From positions 1 through 43,545 of the forward strand of contig MNEA01000016.1 in the NCBI GenBank assembly GCA_001917435.1: 43,545 nucleotides of DNA, given 5' to 3'. The notes beneath the pieces are model-generated. The model had not been told where the DNA came from. It searched no databases and worked only from the letters and a program-made list of their open reading frames with translations. Below are positions 16,392-24,935 of the stretch, in pieces. Made by a program: the position numbers and the translations under genes. Each line of letters opens with the position of its first letter. The stretch's first letter is position 1. The DNA comes from Acidobacteria bacterium 13_2_20CM_2_57_6. Its GTDB lineage: Bacteria; Acidobacteriota; Terriglobia; Acidiferrales; UBA7541.

Positions 16392-17636
16392 ATGGGTACC
16401 ACTACACAGACAATCCCGCAGCAGTCAGCGCCCGCCCAGGTTCCTGCGCCCGCCGCTCAGAGGACGATTCACACCGCGCAGCTCGTCGCCGCTATGCTGC
16501 AGGCCAGCCCGCACGTCAGCGACCTGATTTTCTCGCCCGGCCGCGCCCCTCAAATCGAAGTGAGCGGCCAGCTCATGGAGCTCAAATATAAAGGACTGGA
16601 GTGTCTAAGTTCGCAGGACACTCTCTCCATCGCCAACGACATTATGGGAAAAAACGAGACGCCTGCGCGCAAGCTCGAGCAGGATGGCTCCGCGGATCTT
16701 TCCTACGGAATCGCGGGCGTGGCGCGTTTCCGCGTAAACATCTTCAAGCAGCGAGGAAGTTGCGCCATCGTCATGCGCGTCGTCCCGGACAAAATCCCCG
16801 GATTCGATGAGCTGCATCTGCCTGAGGCTCTGAAGGAAATTGTGGATCTGCGAAACGGCGTCGTGCTTGTGACCGGCCCGACCGGCTCCGGCAAATCTTC
16901 AACTCTTGCCGCTATCCTCGATAAGATGAACGAAGAGAAGGCCTATCACATCCTCACGATTGAAGATCCCATCGAATTTCTTCATCGTCACAAGAAGGCG
17001 ACGATCCATCAGCGCGAACTGCACTCCGACACTCCGACTTTTTCCCTGGCTTTGCGTGCCGCGCTCCGGCAGGCGCCAAAAGTCATTCTTGTCGGTGAAA
17101 TGCGTGACCGGGAAACGATTGAGATCGCCCTGGAAGCCTCGGAAACGGGGCACTTGGTCATGTCTACCCTGCACACCATCGATGCATCGAAAACCGTCGA
17201 GCGCATCGTCGGTGTTTTTCCCATGACTGACCAGCAATCCATTCGTACCCGGCTGTCCAAAGCCTTCCGTTACATCGTTTCCCAGCGCCTGCTTCCGCGC
17301 AAGGACGGAAAAGGACGCATCGCCGCCGTCGAAATCCTCAAGTCCACCATGCGTACGCGCGAGTACGTTGAAAAAGGCGAAACCGAAGGCAAGTCGCTCC
17401 TCGATGCCATGCGTGATGGCACTACCGAGGGCATGCAGCACTTCGATGGCGAGATTGACAGGCTCATTCGCGCGGGAATTGTGGACTTCGAAACTGGGCT
17501 GACCTATTCAACGAATGCCGGGAATCTGCGTCTAGAAATGGCCGATTACCTTGAAGAACGCCCTAAACAAGCACCGGCAAGCAGGCCGGCGGCTCAGGAT
17601 CCCAACCGCACTACCGAAATCGAAATCGAACGCTAA
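16392..17636 (+). CDS. pilT: PilT/PilU-family type IV pilus retraction ATPase
   Basis: 414 residues from the ATG at 16392, which has AAGGA 7 nt upstream; an upstream GTG at 16341 would add 17 residues and is less convincing. A Gln/Pro/Ala-rich extension (~1-35) precedes the PilT N-terminal PAS-like domain. The ATPase core has Walker A GPTGSGKSST, Asp box ILTIEDPIEF, Walker B VILVGEMRDRETIEIALEA and the His box GHLVMSTLHT. The C-terminus (GMQHFDGEIDRLIRAGIVDF, then NAGNLRLEMADYL) looks more like PilU than canonical PilT. It would power pilus retraction at the inner membrane. No other pilus gene is nearby, so it is an orphan locus. Confidence 0.88.
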   Translation: MGTTTQTIPQQSAPAQVPAPAAQRTIHTAQLVAAMLQASPHVSDLIFSPGRAPQIEVSGQLMELKYKGLECLSSQDTLSIANDIMGKNETPARKLEQDGSADLSYGIAGVARFRVNIFKQRGSCAIVMRVVPDKIPGFDELHLPEALKEIVDLRNGVVLVTGPTGSGKSSTLAAILDKMNEEKAYHILTIEDPIEFLHRHKKATIHQRELHSDTPTFSLALRAALRQAPKVILVGEMRDRETIEIALEASETGHLVMSTLHTIDASKTVERIVGVFPMTDQQSIRTRLSKAFRYIVSQRLLPRKDGKGRIAAVEILKSTMRTREYVEKGETEGKSLLDAMRDGTTEGMQHFDGEIDRLIRAGIVDFETGLTYSTNAGNLRLEMADYLEERPKQAPASRPAAQDPNRTTEIEIER

Positions 17637-17700
17637 ATCAGCGCCGGGCAAACCAGGCCCAGGCAATGTTCAAGCTCTACGGGATGCTAGGCAGCATTCC

Positions 17701-18513
17701 TTATTTCACGCACACCAGATCAATATAACCAGACGATTTCGAGAGCCGCTCAATCATCTGGTCATCCGAAGCCAATTCGAGGGACGATCGAGTCAAAACA
17801 TAGACTCGATACTTCCTCGACCGGAAAAAGTGGAGAAGCTCCGACGGCTCCTGACCGAGCTCACGAAGTGAGTCAGGGCTGTACTCAATCGACACCGGAG
17901 CCTTGGGAAACTGTTCGAGTGTCTGCCGCATTCCTTCACAAACGGCAAGCTCATAGCCCTGCACGTCTATCTTCACAAACGCGATTCGCTGCAGCCCATG
18001 CACACGTACGAATTCGTCCACGGTTATAGCGGCGACGCATTCCACATTCTCGCTGGGCACGCCCGACTCTTTGAATTTTGCCGTGACCACACGGTGGTCC
18101 GCAGAATGTTCCTTGTTGTGCCAGAACTCTACGGAGCCGACCGTGCTTCCAACCGCAACGGGGAAGGGCTCGACAATCCGCGACAAATGTCGGCGCCCAA
18201 TCTCCTCAATCAGCGTGTTGTAGCTCTCCTGGTCCGGCTCGAATGCATAAATTCTTGCAGATGGACTCGCCACTTTCGCAAACAAGCATGCCGTATAACC
18301 GATGTTCGCTCCAATGTCGAGAATGTCGCCGTTGCGAAAGAGCTCTGGCCTGTGTTTGATCAAATACCAGTAAGGATCTTCATACAGCCTTTTGTAGAGA
18401 AAGTACAAGGAGATGAACGCCCTGCGGAACCAACTAAACTGCAGGATTCCCGTGGACCGTACGAGATTATAGGTTCGAGTTAAAACTGCCACCGAATTCT
18501 TGCCGTGCGTCAT
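17701..18513 (-). CDS. FkbM-family SAM-dependent methyltransferase
   Basis: 270 residues. The SAM-binding motif I is DILDIGANIGYTA (~residues 64-76), followed by an acidic-loop segment YAFEPDQESY and the FkbM signature FVKIDVQGYELAVCEGM (~175-190), then VSIEYSPDSL. FkbM enzymes O-methylate sugars or polyketides. Here it is the last gene of a minus-strand cluster of glycosyltransferase-type genes, so methylation of a surface glycan is the likely role. It starts 37 nt after the upstream methyltransferase gene's stop. Its 3' end faces the pilT-like gene with a 64-nt gap. Confidence 0.9.
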   Translation of the reverse strand: MTHGKNSVAVLTRTYNLVRSTGILQFSWFRRAFISLYFLYKRLYEDPYWYLIKHRPELFRNGDILDIGANIGYTACLFAKVASPSARIYAFEPDQESYNTLIEEIGRRHLSRIVEPFPVAVGSTVGSVEFWHNKEHSADHRVVTAKFKESGVPSENVECVAAITVDEFVRVHGLQRIAFVKIDVQGYELAVCEGMRQTLEQFPKAPVSIEYSPDSLRELGQEPSELLHFFRSRKYRVYVLTRSSLELASDDQMIERLSKSSGYIDLVCVK

Positions 18514-18550
18514 GCGGTATTCCTGCTGGGTTCGGATGCGTTCATTGGCC

Positions 18551-19318
18551 TCACGCTGGCAGGTCTCTTTTTTCCAGTACGATCAAAACACGCAAGGACG
18601 CGAGACGCCGCCACAGCGGCAGTGTTACTCGTTCAAGCGCCGCCACCCCCGGATAAATAAATTCCGGCAACAAATTCATTTTCTTGAAGCCAAGACTCAG
18701 CAGATAAGCGAACAGGCAAAACTGCTCGAGCTTCGCTAACTTCAGCTTAGGAACGAACGCCAGCGTTTTCGCCAAGTTCCGGGGCCCGAAGAGCAAATGC
18801 GGAATAGCTTGATTTCCGTCGAATGCTTTTTTCGCCGTCGCTCTGTCAGGATTTGAAACCTCATAAGGGCTGACGGAAAGATCGCAGTCCTCCTGGTGCA
18901 GATAACGGTAGATTACGAAGGAGAATGGCGTCACCCAGGGCTCCACCAGGATCAGTCGTCCTCCTGGCGCCAGCACGCGCTCAGCCTCTTGCAAGAAGGC
19001 CATCGGCGCGGCAAGGTGGTGCAGAGTATCCAGGCCAAAGACGTTGCTGACGCTGCCTTCACTGAACGGAAGTCTCTGCGCATCCGCTATCACGTCAAGC
19101 CATGGGCAGTAAATTAAATCCGTGGAGATAACGTCTGGGAGCGCCGCCTTGAAGAAGCCTGGTCCCCCGCCAACCTCAATGCTGATTCCGCCAATCTTCC
19201 GTTGCGCCAGCTGCCGCGAAAAAAACTCTTCCTTGTAAATCCTCCGCAGGACAGCCTTCTCCAACCATACGCGCCGGTGCCTGTTCAGCGCTTCCTGTGC
19301 CTCGCGATCTGCCAACAT
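18551..19318 (-). CDS. Class I SAM-dependent methyltransferase (UbiE-like fold)
   Basis: 255 residues. An N-terminal helical part (~1-45) precedes motif I IEVGGGPGFFKAALP and a DVIADAQRLPFSEGSV segment. Then come VFGLDTLHHLAAPMAFLQEA (with the double His) and RVLAPGGRLILVEPWVTPF, the Methyltransf_11 pattern. The C-terminal 120 residues are specific and contain hydrophobic helices (LEQFCLFAYLLSLGF), which may associate with the membrane or a lipid-linked substrate. It starts 3 nt after the stop of the methyltransferase-glycosyltransferase fusion and is surely co-transcribed with it. The substrate is probably a lipid-linked sugar, by context. Confidence 0.85.
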   Translation of the reverse strand: MLADREAQEALNRHRRVWLEKAVLRRIYKEEFFSRQLAQRKIGGISIEVGGGPGFFKAALPDVISTDLIYCPWLDVIADAQRLPFSEGSVSNVFGLDTLHHLAAPMAFLQEAERVLAPGGRLILVEPWVTPFSFVIYRYLHQEDCDLSVSPYEVSNPDRATAKKAFDGNQAIPHLLFGPRNLAKTLAFVPKLKLAKLEQFCLFAYLLSLGFKKMNLLPEFIYPGVAALERVTLPLWRRLASLRVLIVLEKRDLPA

Positions 19319-19321
19319 GGA

Positions 19322-20791
19322 TCAGCGCGCCGCGGCTTCAGCCGCAGGCCGCACTTCGCGAATACCCGCCACTGGCTGGCGATTCCTCACCCATGGATGT
19401 TTTTCGGGGAAGCGCAACATCCTCCATCCCGAGAGGCAAGCGAACAAAAAGTACCAGCCATCCACCATTACACGCATCTTCGATTTTCCCGCGCGCCGCT
19501 CCGTGTAATGCACGGGGATTTCCAGAATCCGCAACCTCAGCCTGGCCGCGCCAAACAGCAGATCGAAGTCGCCCCAGCGTTCCTTTCCGCCCAGCGGCAT
19601 TCGAACGTAATCCCTTTTTAGAAACGCTTTCGTGCCGCAAAGGGTGTCGCTGACGCGCTGCCGGATGACCTTGCTTGCCAAATAGCAGAACGCCTTGTTC
19701 CCGAAGAAGTTCGCTATTCTCATGGCTTTGCCTTGCATCGGGTATACCAGCCGCGTCCCGTTCACAAAATCAGCAGTGCCATCCCGCAGCGGTGTCAGGA
19801 ACTTTGGTAATTCCTCCGGCGCAACGGCCATGTCCGCATCCAGAATCATCTGCACATCGCCTTTGGATGCCTCAAACCCCGCGTTTACCGCCGTCGCTTT
19901 GCCTTGGTTCTTTTCCAGAACAATCAACCGCACTCGCGCGTCTCCGGCCATGACCTCTTTTACTCTCTCGGCTGTTCCATCTGTCGAGCCGTCATCCACA
20001 ACAACTATTTCTGTCCCGGCTCCCATGTCGGGCACTCGCCTCACACACTCCGCAATATTCTCCGCTTCGTTATGGCATGGCACGACCACGGAAACTGAGA
20101 GCGCACGCCGTGGCTCTCGCCGCCGCGCCGCTACGTATTGAATCGAAGATGTAAATCGCACCACCGGCAATTCCGGCAGCAACGCATTCAGCAGCGGTCC
20201 AAGCAATGGAACGCGCACCGGCACCGGAAGGACCAGCCCCTCTTCCACAACGTCGAAACCCTGTAAATGCAGTACTCCGCAAATATCTTTGTTGGTGATG
20301 AAATTCCGCGTTGATTCCGGGATTCGCAGCCCCCATTTGCTTGCCAGCCTCAAAATTGGCGCCCACACGGGATTGTTCGTTGTGACGATCAGAAGTGTTT
20401 GCTCGTTGATCGTCGGACGCAAGGTCTCCAGCATGTCCCAGACGTCATAGACGTAATCGAGCATGTTGTTCATGACTACATACTGCGACTGCATGGCCCG
20501 GGGCATTTGCACCGAATCTACTTCGATGGTGGCGAATTCGAACTCCGGGTGCTTTTCTCGGGCTCGTTCCGTCAACGCATCCGTGAAATTCAGCCCCATG
20601 CCGCGCGCAGGCTTTAGCGACGCCAACAAGTCGCCAGCTCCCGCCCCCAATTCCAGCACTTCTGCGCCCGGCGGAATCATTCCCCCAATCAGAGTCGCCA
20701 TTGCCTTGTGATAATAGCGATTTCTCCGTTGCCAGTGCTCCCAAACGGGAGCGACTCTCCCAAAGTACTCCTTGATGGATGTTTTGCTCAC
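19322..20791 (-). CDS. Fusion of a SAM methyltransferase and a GT2 glycosyltransferase
   Basis: 489 residues with two domains. Residues ~1-225 form a class I methyltransferase (VLELGAGAGDLLASLKP motif I, IEVDSVQM, then NMLDYVYDVWDMLETLRP). Residues ~235-465 form a GT-A family 2 glycosyltransferase (VSVVVPCHNEAENI, EIVVVDDGSTDGT, KNQGKATAVNAGF, MILDADMAVAPEEL with the DxD motif, and CGTKAFLKRDYV near the acceptor site). The GT part resembles DPM1/polyprenyl-phosphate-sugar synthases but lacks the C-terminal membrane helices of many of them; the FLFACLSGW segment may be a short membrane-proximal helix. The genes on either side suggest assembly of a methylated lipid-linked sugar. The ATG is preceded by a plausible -10 at 20849-20854. 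Confidence 0.88.
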   Translation of the reverse strand: MSKTSIKEYFGRVAPVWEHWQRRNRYYHKAMATLIGGMIPPGAEVLELGAGAGDLLASLKPARGMGLNFTDALTERAREKHPEFEFATIEVDSVQMPRAMQSQYVVMNNMLDYVYDVWDMLETLRPTINEQTLLIVTTNNPVWAPILRLASKWGLRIPESTRNFITNKDICGVLHLQGFDVVEEGLVLPVPVRVPLLGPLLNALLPELPVVRFTSSIQYVAARRREPRRALSVSVVVPCHNEAENIAECVRRVPDMGAGTEIVVVDDGSTDGTAERVKEVMAGDARVRLIVLEKNQGKATAVNAGFEASKGDVQMILDADMAVAPEELPKFLTPLRDGTADFVNGTRLVYPMQGKAMRIANFFGNKAFCYLASKVIRQRVSDTLCGTKAFLKRDYVRMPLGGKERWGDFDLLFGAARLRLRILEIPVHYTERRAGKSKMRVMVDGWYFLFACLSGWRMLRFPEKHPWVRNRQPVAGIREVRPAAEAAAR

Positions 20792-20848
20792 TCAAACTCC
20801 GCGCCAACGTTCCTCAAACTTCCGCGAACGGTTCTTTTGGCTATCGTA

Positions 20849-20854
20849 ATTATA
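20849..20854 (-). promoter_or_regulatory. Possible -10 element for the methyltransferase/GT2 operon
   Basis: A perfect TATAAT on the minus strand lies 57 nt upstream of the 20791 start. A good -35 is not present at 16-18 nt, so the element is suggestive only. Confidence 0.35.
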
Positions 20855-20950
20855 TAACCCGGAGTGTCAGGCACCGCCTGCGTTCGTTGTCCCCTCTCCA
20901 CTACTTGCATGCCCGCGGGCACATCTTCTCTCGGCCGCCTTGAATCGTAC

Positions 20951-22828
20951 TCATCGGGTTTCGCTGTCCGCCTTGCGCTCCCAAATGAATGCCGTCCAAT
21001 CTTCTGCCGATACTCCTTCCTTAATCACGGGTCCCACCTCCCGGTAATTCTTCCTCAGATAATCCCCTAAACGAGTGTCATAATCCGTCCCGAACCGCGC
21101 TACGCCATACTCCGGAGAAATGCGGTTTGACCACAGCAGATAGCGGACGTGTTTCCGTTCAATTTCACTGATCAGTTCATCCGTCATTTTGCCCGGCACT
21201 AAGACTCCGGGCGTGAACTGGTACACCCGTGTCGGGCAGTGGGTCTTCGAAAGAAAGTACAAGCTGGTATCCTCCGGTATCGAGAGAACGGATTGTCCCA
21301 GCGCGTTTTTCTCTTTCATGAAATCAATTGCTTCCTGATAGTGAGCGGCCATATCCGGCCACGTTCGAATCGTCCCGCGCTCGGTAACCCATGGAGCGTA
21401 GTCCGCCGAATGACTCCCCTCTTGTTGTACGTAAAAGACCACCGCTGCCAGACACAAGGCGCAAGCCAGAGCGTCGGCACGCATCAGGGCACGCCGTGAC
21501 GTTTCCGGCGAACGTAGAAACGGGAGAACGATCAAGAAAAGAGAAAGAATCACCGGACCGTTGTAATAGATCGCGTAACCGGAAGGAACCGTATTTAGAA
21601 GAATCCGAAAGGCCAGAAGACTCGAGAAGCTCAGTGATGTCGCAACCGCAAGGCTCCGGTCCATCTCCGGATGCCAAAAAAAGTAACCCCAGGAAGCAAC
21701 CGTGGCGATCGCTATGTACAAGACCATGTCGCGTGGAAAAAACACCGCGAGCAAGGCTTCGCGCCAAGCCAAACTTGAGAATAACTGTGCGGCCGCAAGA
21801 ACAAATAGCGCAATTCTCAGAACCGTCCGGTAATTCAGTTCCGGCTTCCCACGTATCGCCAGCACAATCCCCTGCCAAATTCCCAGCAACATGACCGTCC
21901 GGCGCGCGCTCGCAGCGAACGCAGCGGCATTCAAGCTGAATCCTGTCGACTCCAGCCAGAACTTGCCGTAGGTCTTGATAAAGTACGACGTCGGCCAGCT
22001 CATGAAGTTTTCTTGCGTGATGAACTCGGCGCCCCTTAGGGACACCATCCAGCCTATGACCGCCGTGCACAGCAGCAAACCAGGAAGTATCGCGACAAAG
22101 TCTTTCAGCACGATTTTCCAGGATTGCTGCCGCAACCCGCGGACCACAATCAGCACTCCAAGCGCCGCGTAGCACGCTGCGCCAAACTCGAGCTTGAGCA
22201 GCATCGCCGCGGCCGCTGCGATTCCTGCTCCGAACATCCATACTTTCTCGTTCGAACCGCAAAGGCGCACGATCATCCATAAGAAACACGTTGCCGTCAG
22301 GCACCCGTATACCGCGCTGAAACTGTACGGCAGCGGAAAACAGAACAACGATGGTTGGAAAACTTCCAGTAACAACACGGCTCCGGCCATCCAGCCTGCC
22401 AGCCAGGACCCCAGCCGCATTCCCGTGAGGAAGAGAAATATCGCCGATCCGAGCGCCGAAAATGATCCCGCCAGGTATAGCACGTTCAAATGCACGCCGA
22501 ACAAACGGAACAAATAACTGTTAAAGTACGGAGCAGCCGGAAAATACATGAACCATACGTCTTTGTAGAGCGCCTTCCCTTCGGCAAGCACGCTGGGAAC
22601 GTACATTTCGTGGCCTGAGTCGACCGTAAGGTTCCCCCATGCCGTCCAGGTGGACACCAGTTTCACAGCCCAAATCACAACGAGCGCAAATAGAGCCGCT
22701 CGCGTCGTGAGGTTCCAGCCGTTCTCCGGAGTGAGCATCAAGCGTGGAAAACAGGAATCAGCCGCCGCAGCCGCCCTGAGACTCGTCGCGGAAGAAGACG
22801 CCTCTTCTTCAGATATCATCGTTGTCAT
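20951..22828 (-). CDS. Polytopic membrane glycosyltransferase (GT-C/GT39-like)
   Basis: 625 residues. After a ~45-residue soluble N-terminus come 10 or more hydrophobic segments. The first periplasmic loop contains the acidic GNLTVDSGHEMYVPSVLAEG element (VDSG, where GT-C proteins have a catalytic Asp) followed by LYKDVWFMYFPAAPY. Later membrane spans include AGIAAAAAMLLKLEFGAACY and VLYIAIATVASWGYFFW. The C-terminal ~140 residues are soluble (AIDFMKEKNALGQSVLSIP, TDELISEIERKHVRYLLWS) and likely periplasmic. This is the layout of dolichyl/undecaprenyl-phosphate-sugar-dependent mannosyl- or arabinosyltransferases. It sits upstream of the lipid-sugar synthase-like fusion gene, so that product could be its donor. 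Donor and acceptor are unproven. Confidence 0.8.
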   Translation of the reverse strand: MTTMISEEEASSSATSLRAAAAADSCFPRLMLTPENGWNLTTRAALFALVVIWAVKLVSTWTAWGNLTVDSGHEMYVPSVLAEGKALYKDVWFMYFPAAPYFNSYLFRLFGVHLNVLYLAGSFSALGSAIFLFLTGMRLGSWLAGWMAGAVLLLEVFQPSLFCFPLPYSFSAVYGCLTATCFLWMIVRLCGSNEKVWMFGAGIAAAAAMLLKLEFGAACYAALGVLIVVRGLRQQSWKIVLKDFVAILPGLLLCTAVIGWMVSLRGAEFITQENFMSWPTSYFIKTYGKFWLESTGFSLNAAAFAASARRTVMLLGIWQGIVLAIRGKPELNYRTVLRIALFVLAAAQLFSSLAWREALLAVFFPRDMVLYIAIATVASWGYFFWHPEMDRSLAVATSLSFSSLLAFRILLNTVPSGYAIYYNGPVILSLFLIVLPFLRSPETSRRALMRADALACALCLAAVVFYVQQEGSHSADYAPWVTERGTIRTWPDMAAHYQEAIDFMKEKNALGQSVLSIPEDTSLYFLSKTHCPTRVYQFTPGVLVPGKMTDELISEIERKHVRYLLWSNRISPEYGVARFGTDYDTRLGDYLRKNYREVGPVIKEGVSAEDWTAFIWERKADSETR

Positions 22829-23071
22829 TCTTCATTCCTGAGAATAGCAACTCGTCGTGCCATGGCACTTTCCTATTTGAGCCCCTTTCTTAGGGCCCCA
22901 TTCGGAGAGCTTTGGCACCCCTTACCACATGGGCACCACTGCACATAGATGAGAATAGCGTTCAGGCGGCGGGTGCCTGACTTTTTCTCATTCCTGCGGC
23001 CGGAAATCAACTATCTCAGAAACCGGTTCATCCCTTATAGCAAGGTTCCTTCTCTTGTTCCAGGCCCCGCG

Positions 23072-24337
23072 CTACTCTTCTGCGCACGCTCGGGCCCGGT
23101 CAAGCAGGAGTTCGCGTTCACGTGCGTTGCGCGTCAGCGATGCGCCGCGCTCGAACTCCGTCTGCGCCTCGGCGAAGCGCCTGAGCTTGAAAAGAAAGTC
23201 TCCGCGAACGCTGGGCAAGAGGTGGTAGGACTTGAGAGACGGTTCCGAAACGAGCGCGTCGATGAGCTCGAGCCCCGCCGCCGGACCGAAGGCCATGGCG
23301 TGCGCGACCGTGCGATTCAGCTCTACGATTGGCGAGGGCGTAAGCCGGGCGAGCGCGTCATAGAGCGAAGCGATTCGCCGCCAGTCCGTTTCTGCGGCCG
23401 TACGCGCACGAGCATGGCACGCGGCGATGGCCGCCTGCATGGCGTAGTTGCCAAGCGCGCCGCCAAGCCGCTCGGCACGCTCGAGGGCGGCCAGACCTCT
23501 GTGAATGAGGAGTTGATCCCATCTTGCACGGTCTTGATCCAGCAGCAGGATCGGTTCCCCTCCCGGGCCAGCTCGAGCGCCCGCGCGCGACGCTTGAATC
23601 TCCATGAGCGCGACCAGCCCATGCACCTCAGGCTCGTTCGGAGCAAGTTCAGCCAATATACGGCCAAGGCGGAGGGCATCCTCGCAGAGCGCAGGGCGCA
23701 TCCAGTCGTCTCCGGACGTCGCCGAGTAGCCCTCGTTAAATACGAGGTAGATCACTTCCAGCACGGACGACAAACGGGCGACTAGATCGGGCCCTCGCGG
23801 CACCTCAAAGGGGACCTTTGCCTCGCTGAGGGTCCGTTTGGCCCGCACGATGCGCTGCGCGACCGTCGGCTCCGGCACGAGGAAGGCACGCGCAATCTCG
23901 TCCGTTGTCAAGCCTCCGAGCAAACGCAGCGTCAGTGCAACACGTCCCTCCGTGGAAAGGACCGGATGGCATGAGATGAACACGAGGCGAAGGAGGTCAT
24001 CGCTGATATCACCGTCCTCCGCAATTTCAAAATTCGCCACCGCCATCTCCTGCTGTGTCTGGAGCTCGCGGCCGAGTTCTTCATGCTTGCGTTCGAGAAG
24101 TTTATTCCGGCGAAAGTGATCGATCGCGCGGTGCTTCGCCGTGGCCATCAGCCAGGCGCCGGGGTTATCCGGGATGCCAGACTCCGGCCACTGTTCGAGT
24201 GCGGCAACGAGAGCGTCTTGCGCGAGCTCTTCGGCAATACCGACATCGCGCACAATGCGCGTAAGGCCGGCGATAATTCTGGCCGACTCAATCCTCCAGA
24301 CCGCGTCGATCGCGCGATGTGTGTCGGTAGCCGTCAC
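23072..24337 (-). CDS. ECF42-type RNA polymerase sigma factor with C-terminal DUF6596/TPR-like domain
   Basis: 421 residues. Sigma region 2 is visible at ~10-80 (IAGLTRIVRDVGIAEELAQD, ALVAALEQWPESGIPDNPGA, WLMATAKHRAIDHFRR) and region 4 at ~125-170 (RVALTLRLLGGLTTDEIARAFL, VAQRIVRAKRTL). A ~240-residue C-terminal extension follows (EVIYLVFNEGYSAT, LCEDALRLGRIL, GLVALMEIQASR, SPIVELNRTVAHAM), typical of ECF group 42. No anti-sigma gene is adjacent; in this group the C-terminal domain is thought to control activity. The GTG at 24337 is the only in-frame start before an upstream stop. The gene lies 67 nt after the first DGPF gene and is probably read from that promoter. The locus carries four copies of the expected promoter. 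Confidence 0.93.
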   Translation of the reverse strand: MTATDTHRAIDAVWRIESARIIAGLTRIVRDVGIAEELAQDALVAALEQWPESGIPDNPGAWLMATAKHRAIDHFRRNKLLERKHEELGRELQTQQEMAVANFEIAEDGDISDDLLRLVFISCHPVLSTEGRVALTLRLLGGLTTDEIARAFLVPEPTVAQRIVRAKRTLSEAKVPFEVPRGPDLVARLSSVLEVIYLVFNEGYSATSGDDWMRPALCEDALRLGRILAELAPNEPEVHGLVALMEIQASRAGARAGPGGEPILLLDQDRARWDQLLIHRGLAALERAERLGGALGNYAMQAAIAACHARARTAAETDWRRIASLYDALARLTPSPIVELNRTVAHAMAFGPAAGLELIDALVSEPSLKSYHLLPSVRGDFLFKLRRFAEAQTEFERGASLTRNARERELLLDRARACAEE

Positions 24338-24344
24338 GGCTACC
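24326..24344 (-). promoter_or_regulatory. Perfect hairpin enclosing the sigma-factor start codon
   Basis: GGTAGCC-GTGAC-GGCTACC is a perfect 7-bp inverted repeat on the minus strand. The 5-nt loop begins with the GTG initiation codon of the ECF42 gene (24337-24335). No clear Shine-Dalgarno sequence lies at normal distance, so the loop may present the start codon or the stem may limit initiation. Confidence 0.5.
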
Positions 24345-24404
24345 CATCACACCATCTTCAACTCGCTCGTGCAAGTCCGCGCGCACCAACTATAGGTTCG
24401 CTTC

Positions 24405-24779
24405 CTATGCTTTGGAAGCAAACTCTTCCGGCCCGAAGATCTGGCGAATCTCCGTCTCGCCCTCCCACCCTGGCCAGTGTTTCTTGTGCAGTTCCATGAA
24501 GCGCATCGCCCCTTCAATGGCCTCTTCCTTCGACTTCAACTCAAAGACAGCATAGCCGCCGATGACTTCCTTGGCCTCGGTGAAGGGTCCGTCGACCTTG
24601 GTTAGTTGTCCTCCAGAAAGTCGGACGCGCGTGCTCACCGCAGTGGGAGCCAGCCCGCCGCTTGCAACCATCGTGCCGGCTTTGACCGCCTCTTGGCCGA
24701 GCTTGTCGATTGCTTCCATTAACGCTTGTGGTGGCCGGCCCGACCTTTCCGCCGACTTAACGATCATCATGAATTTCAT
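24405..24779 (-). CDS. YCII/DGPF-domain protein 1
   Basis: 124 residues from the ATG at 24779, 8 nt after AAAGGAG; a GTG two codons upstream is too close to that site. The sequence follows the YCII-related pattern: MKFMMIVKSAERSG, then GGLAPTAVSTRVRLSG and the signature VDGPFTEAKEVIGGYAVFEL (~65-85), then a C-terminal helix (KEEAIEGAMRFMELHKKHW). Such proteins are small alpha/beta dimers of unknown biochemical activity that co-occur with ECF42 sigma factors. It lies directly upstream of the sigma gene and downstream of promoter copy 1. Confidence 0.92.
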   Translation of the reverse strand: MKFMMIVKSAERSGRPPQALMEAIDKLGQEAVKAGTMVASGGLAPTAVSTRVRLSGGQLTKVDGPFTEAKEVIGGYAVFELKSKEEAIEGAMRFMELHKKHWPGWEGETEIRQIFGPEEFASKA

Positions 24780-24861
24780 AGTCACATCTCCTTTATTTTT
24801 GGTTGGAAGCTAATTCTCCTCGCGGCCTCGTCCGATTCGGAAAACTTGGCTCTGCTTATAA

Positions 24862-24888
24862 GTCGAGCGACGGTCCGCGAAATCGACT
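24862..24888 (-). promoter_or_regulatory. ECF42-type promoter, copy 1
   Basis: On the minus strand AGTCGATTT is followed by 7 nt and CGTCGCTCGAC. The -35 hexamer is AGTCGA and the -10 core TCGAC, with 16 nt between. It differs from the other copies only at the first -35 base. The predicted start point is ~75 nt upstream of YCII protein 1, whose transcript would continue into the sigma gene. Confidence 0.7.
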
Positions 24889-24935
24889 GCTCGACAGATC
24901 TTCTTCAAGGTCCAGGCGTGCCGCGACGCTCGCAA

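Noticed and set aside
22857..22868. 12-nt perfect palindrome GTGCCATGGCAC upstream of the membrane glycosyltransferase gene
   Set aside because: Position would suit an operator, but a single short palindrome without a second copy or promoter context is near chance expectation.
22949..23785. 278-codon plus-strand frame opposite the ECF42 sigma gene
   Set aside because: Arg-rich antisense shadow; the sigma factor on the minus strand has clear regions 2 and 4 and the expected C-terminal domain.
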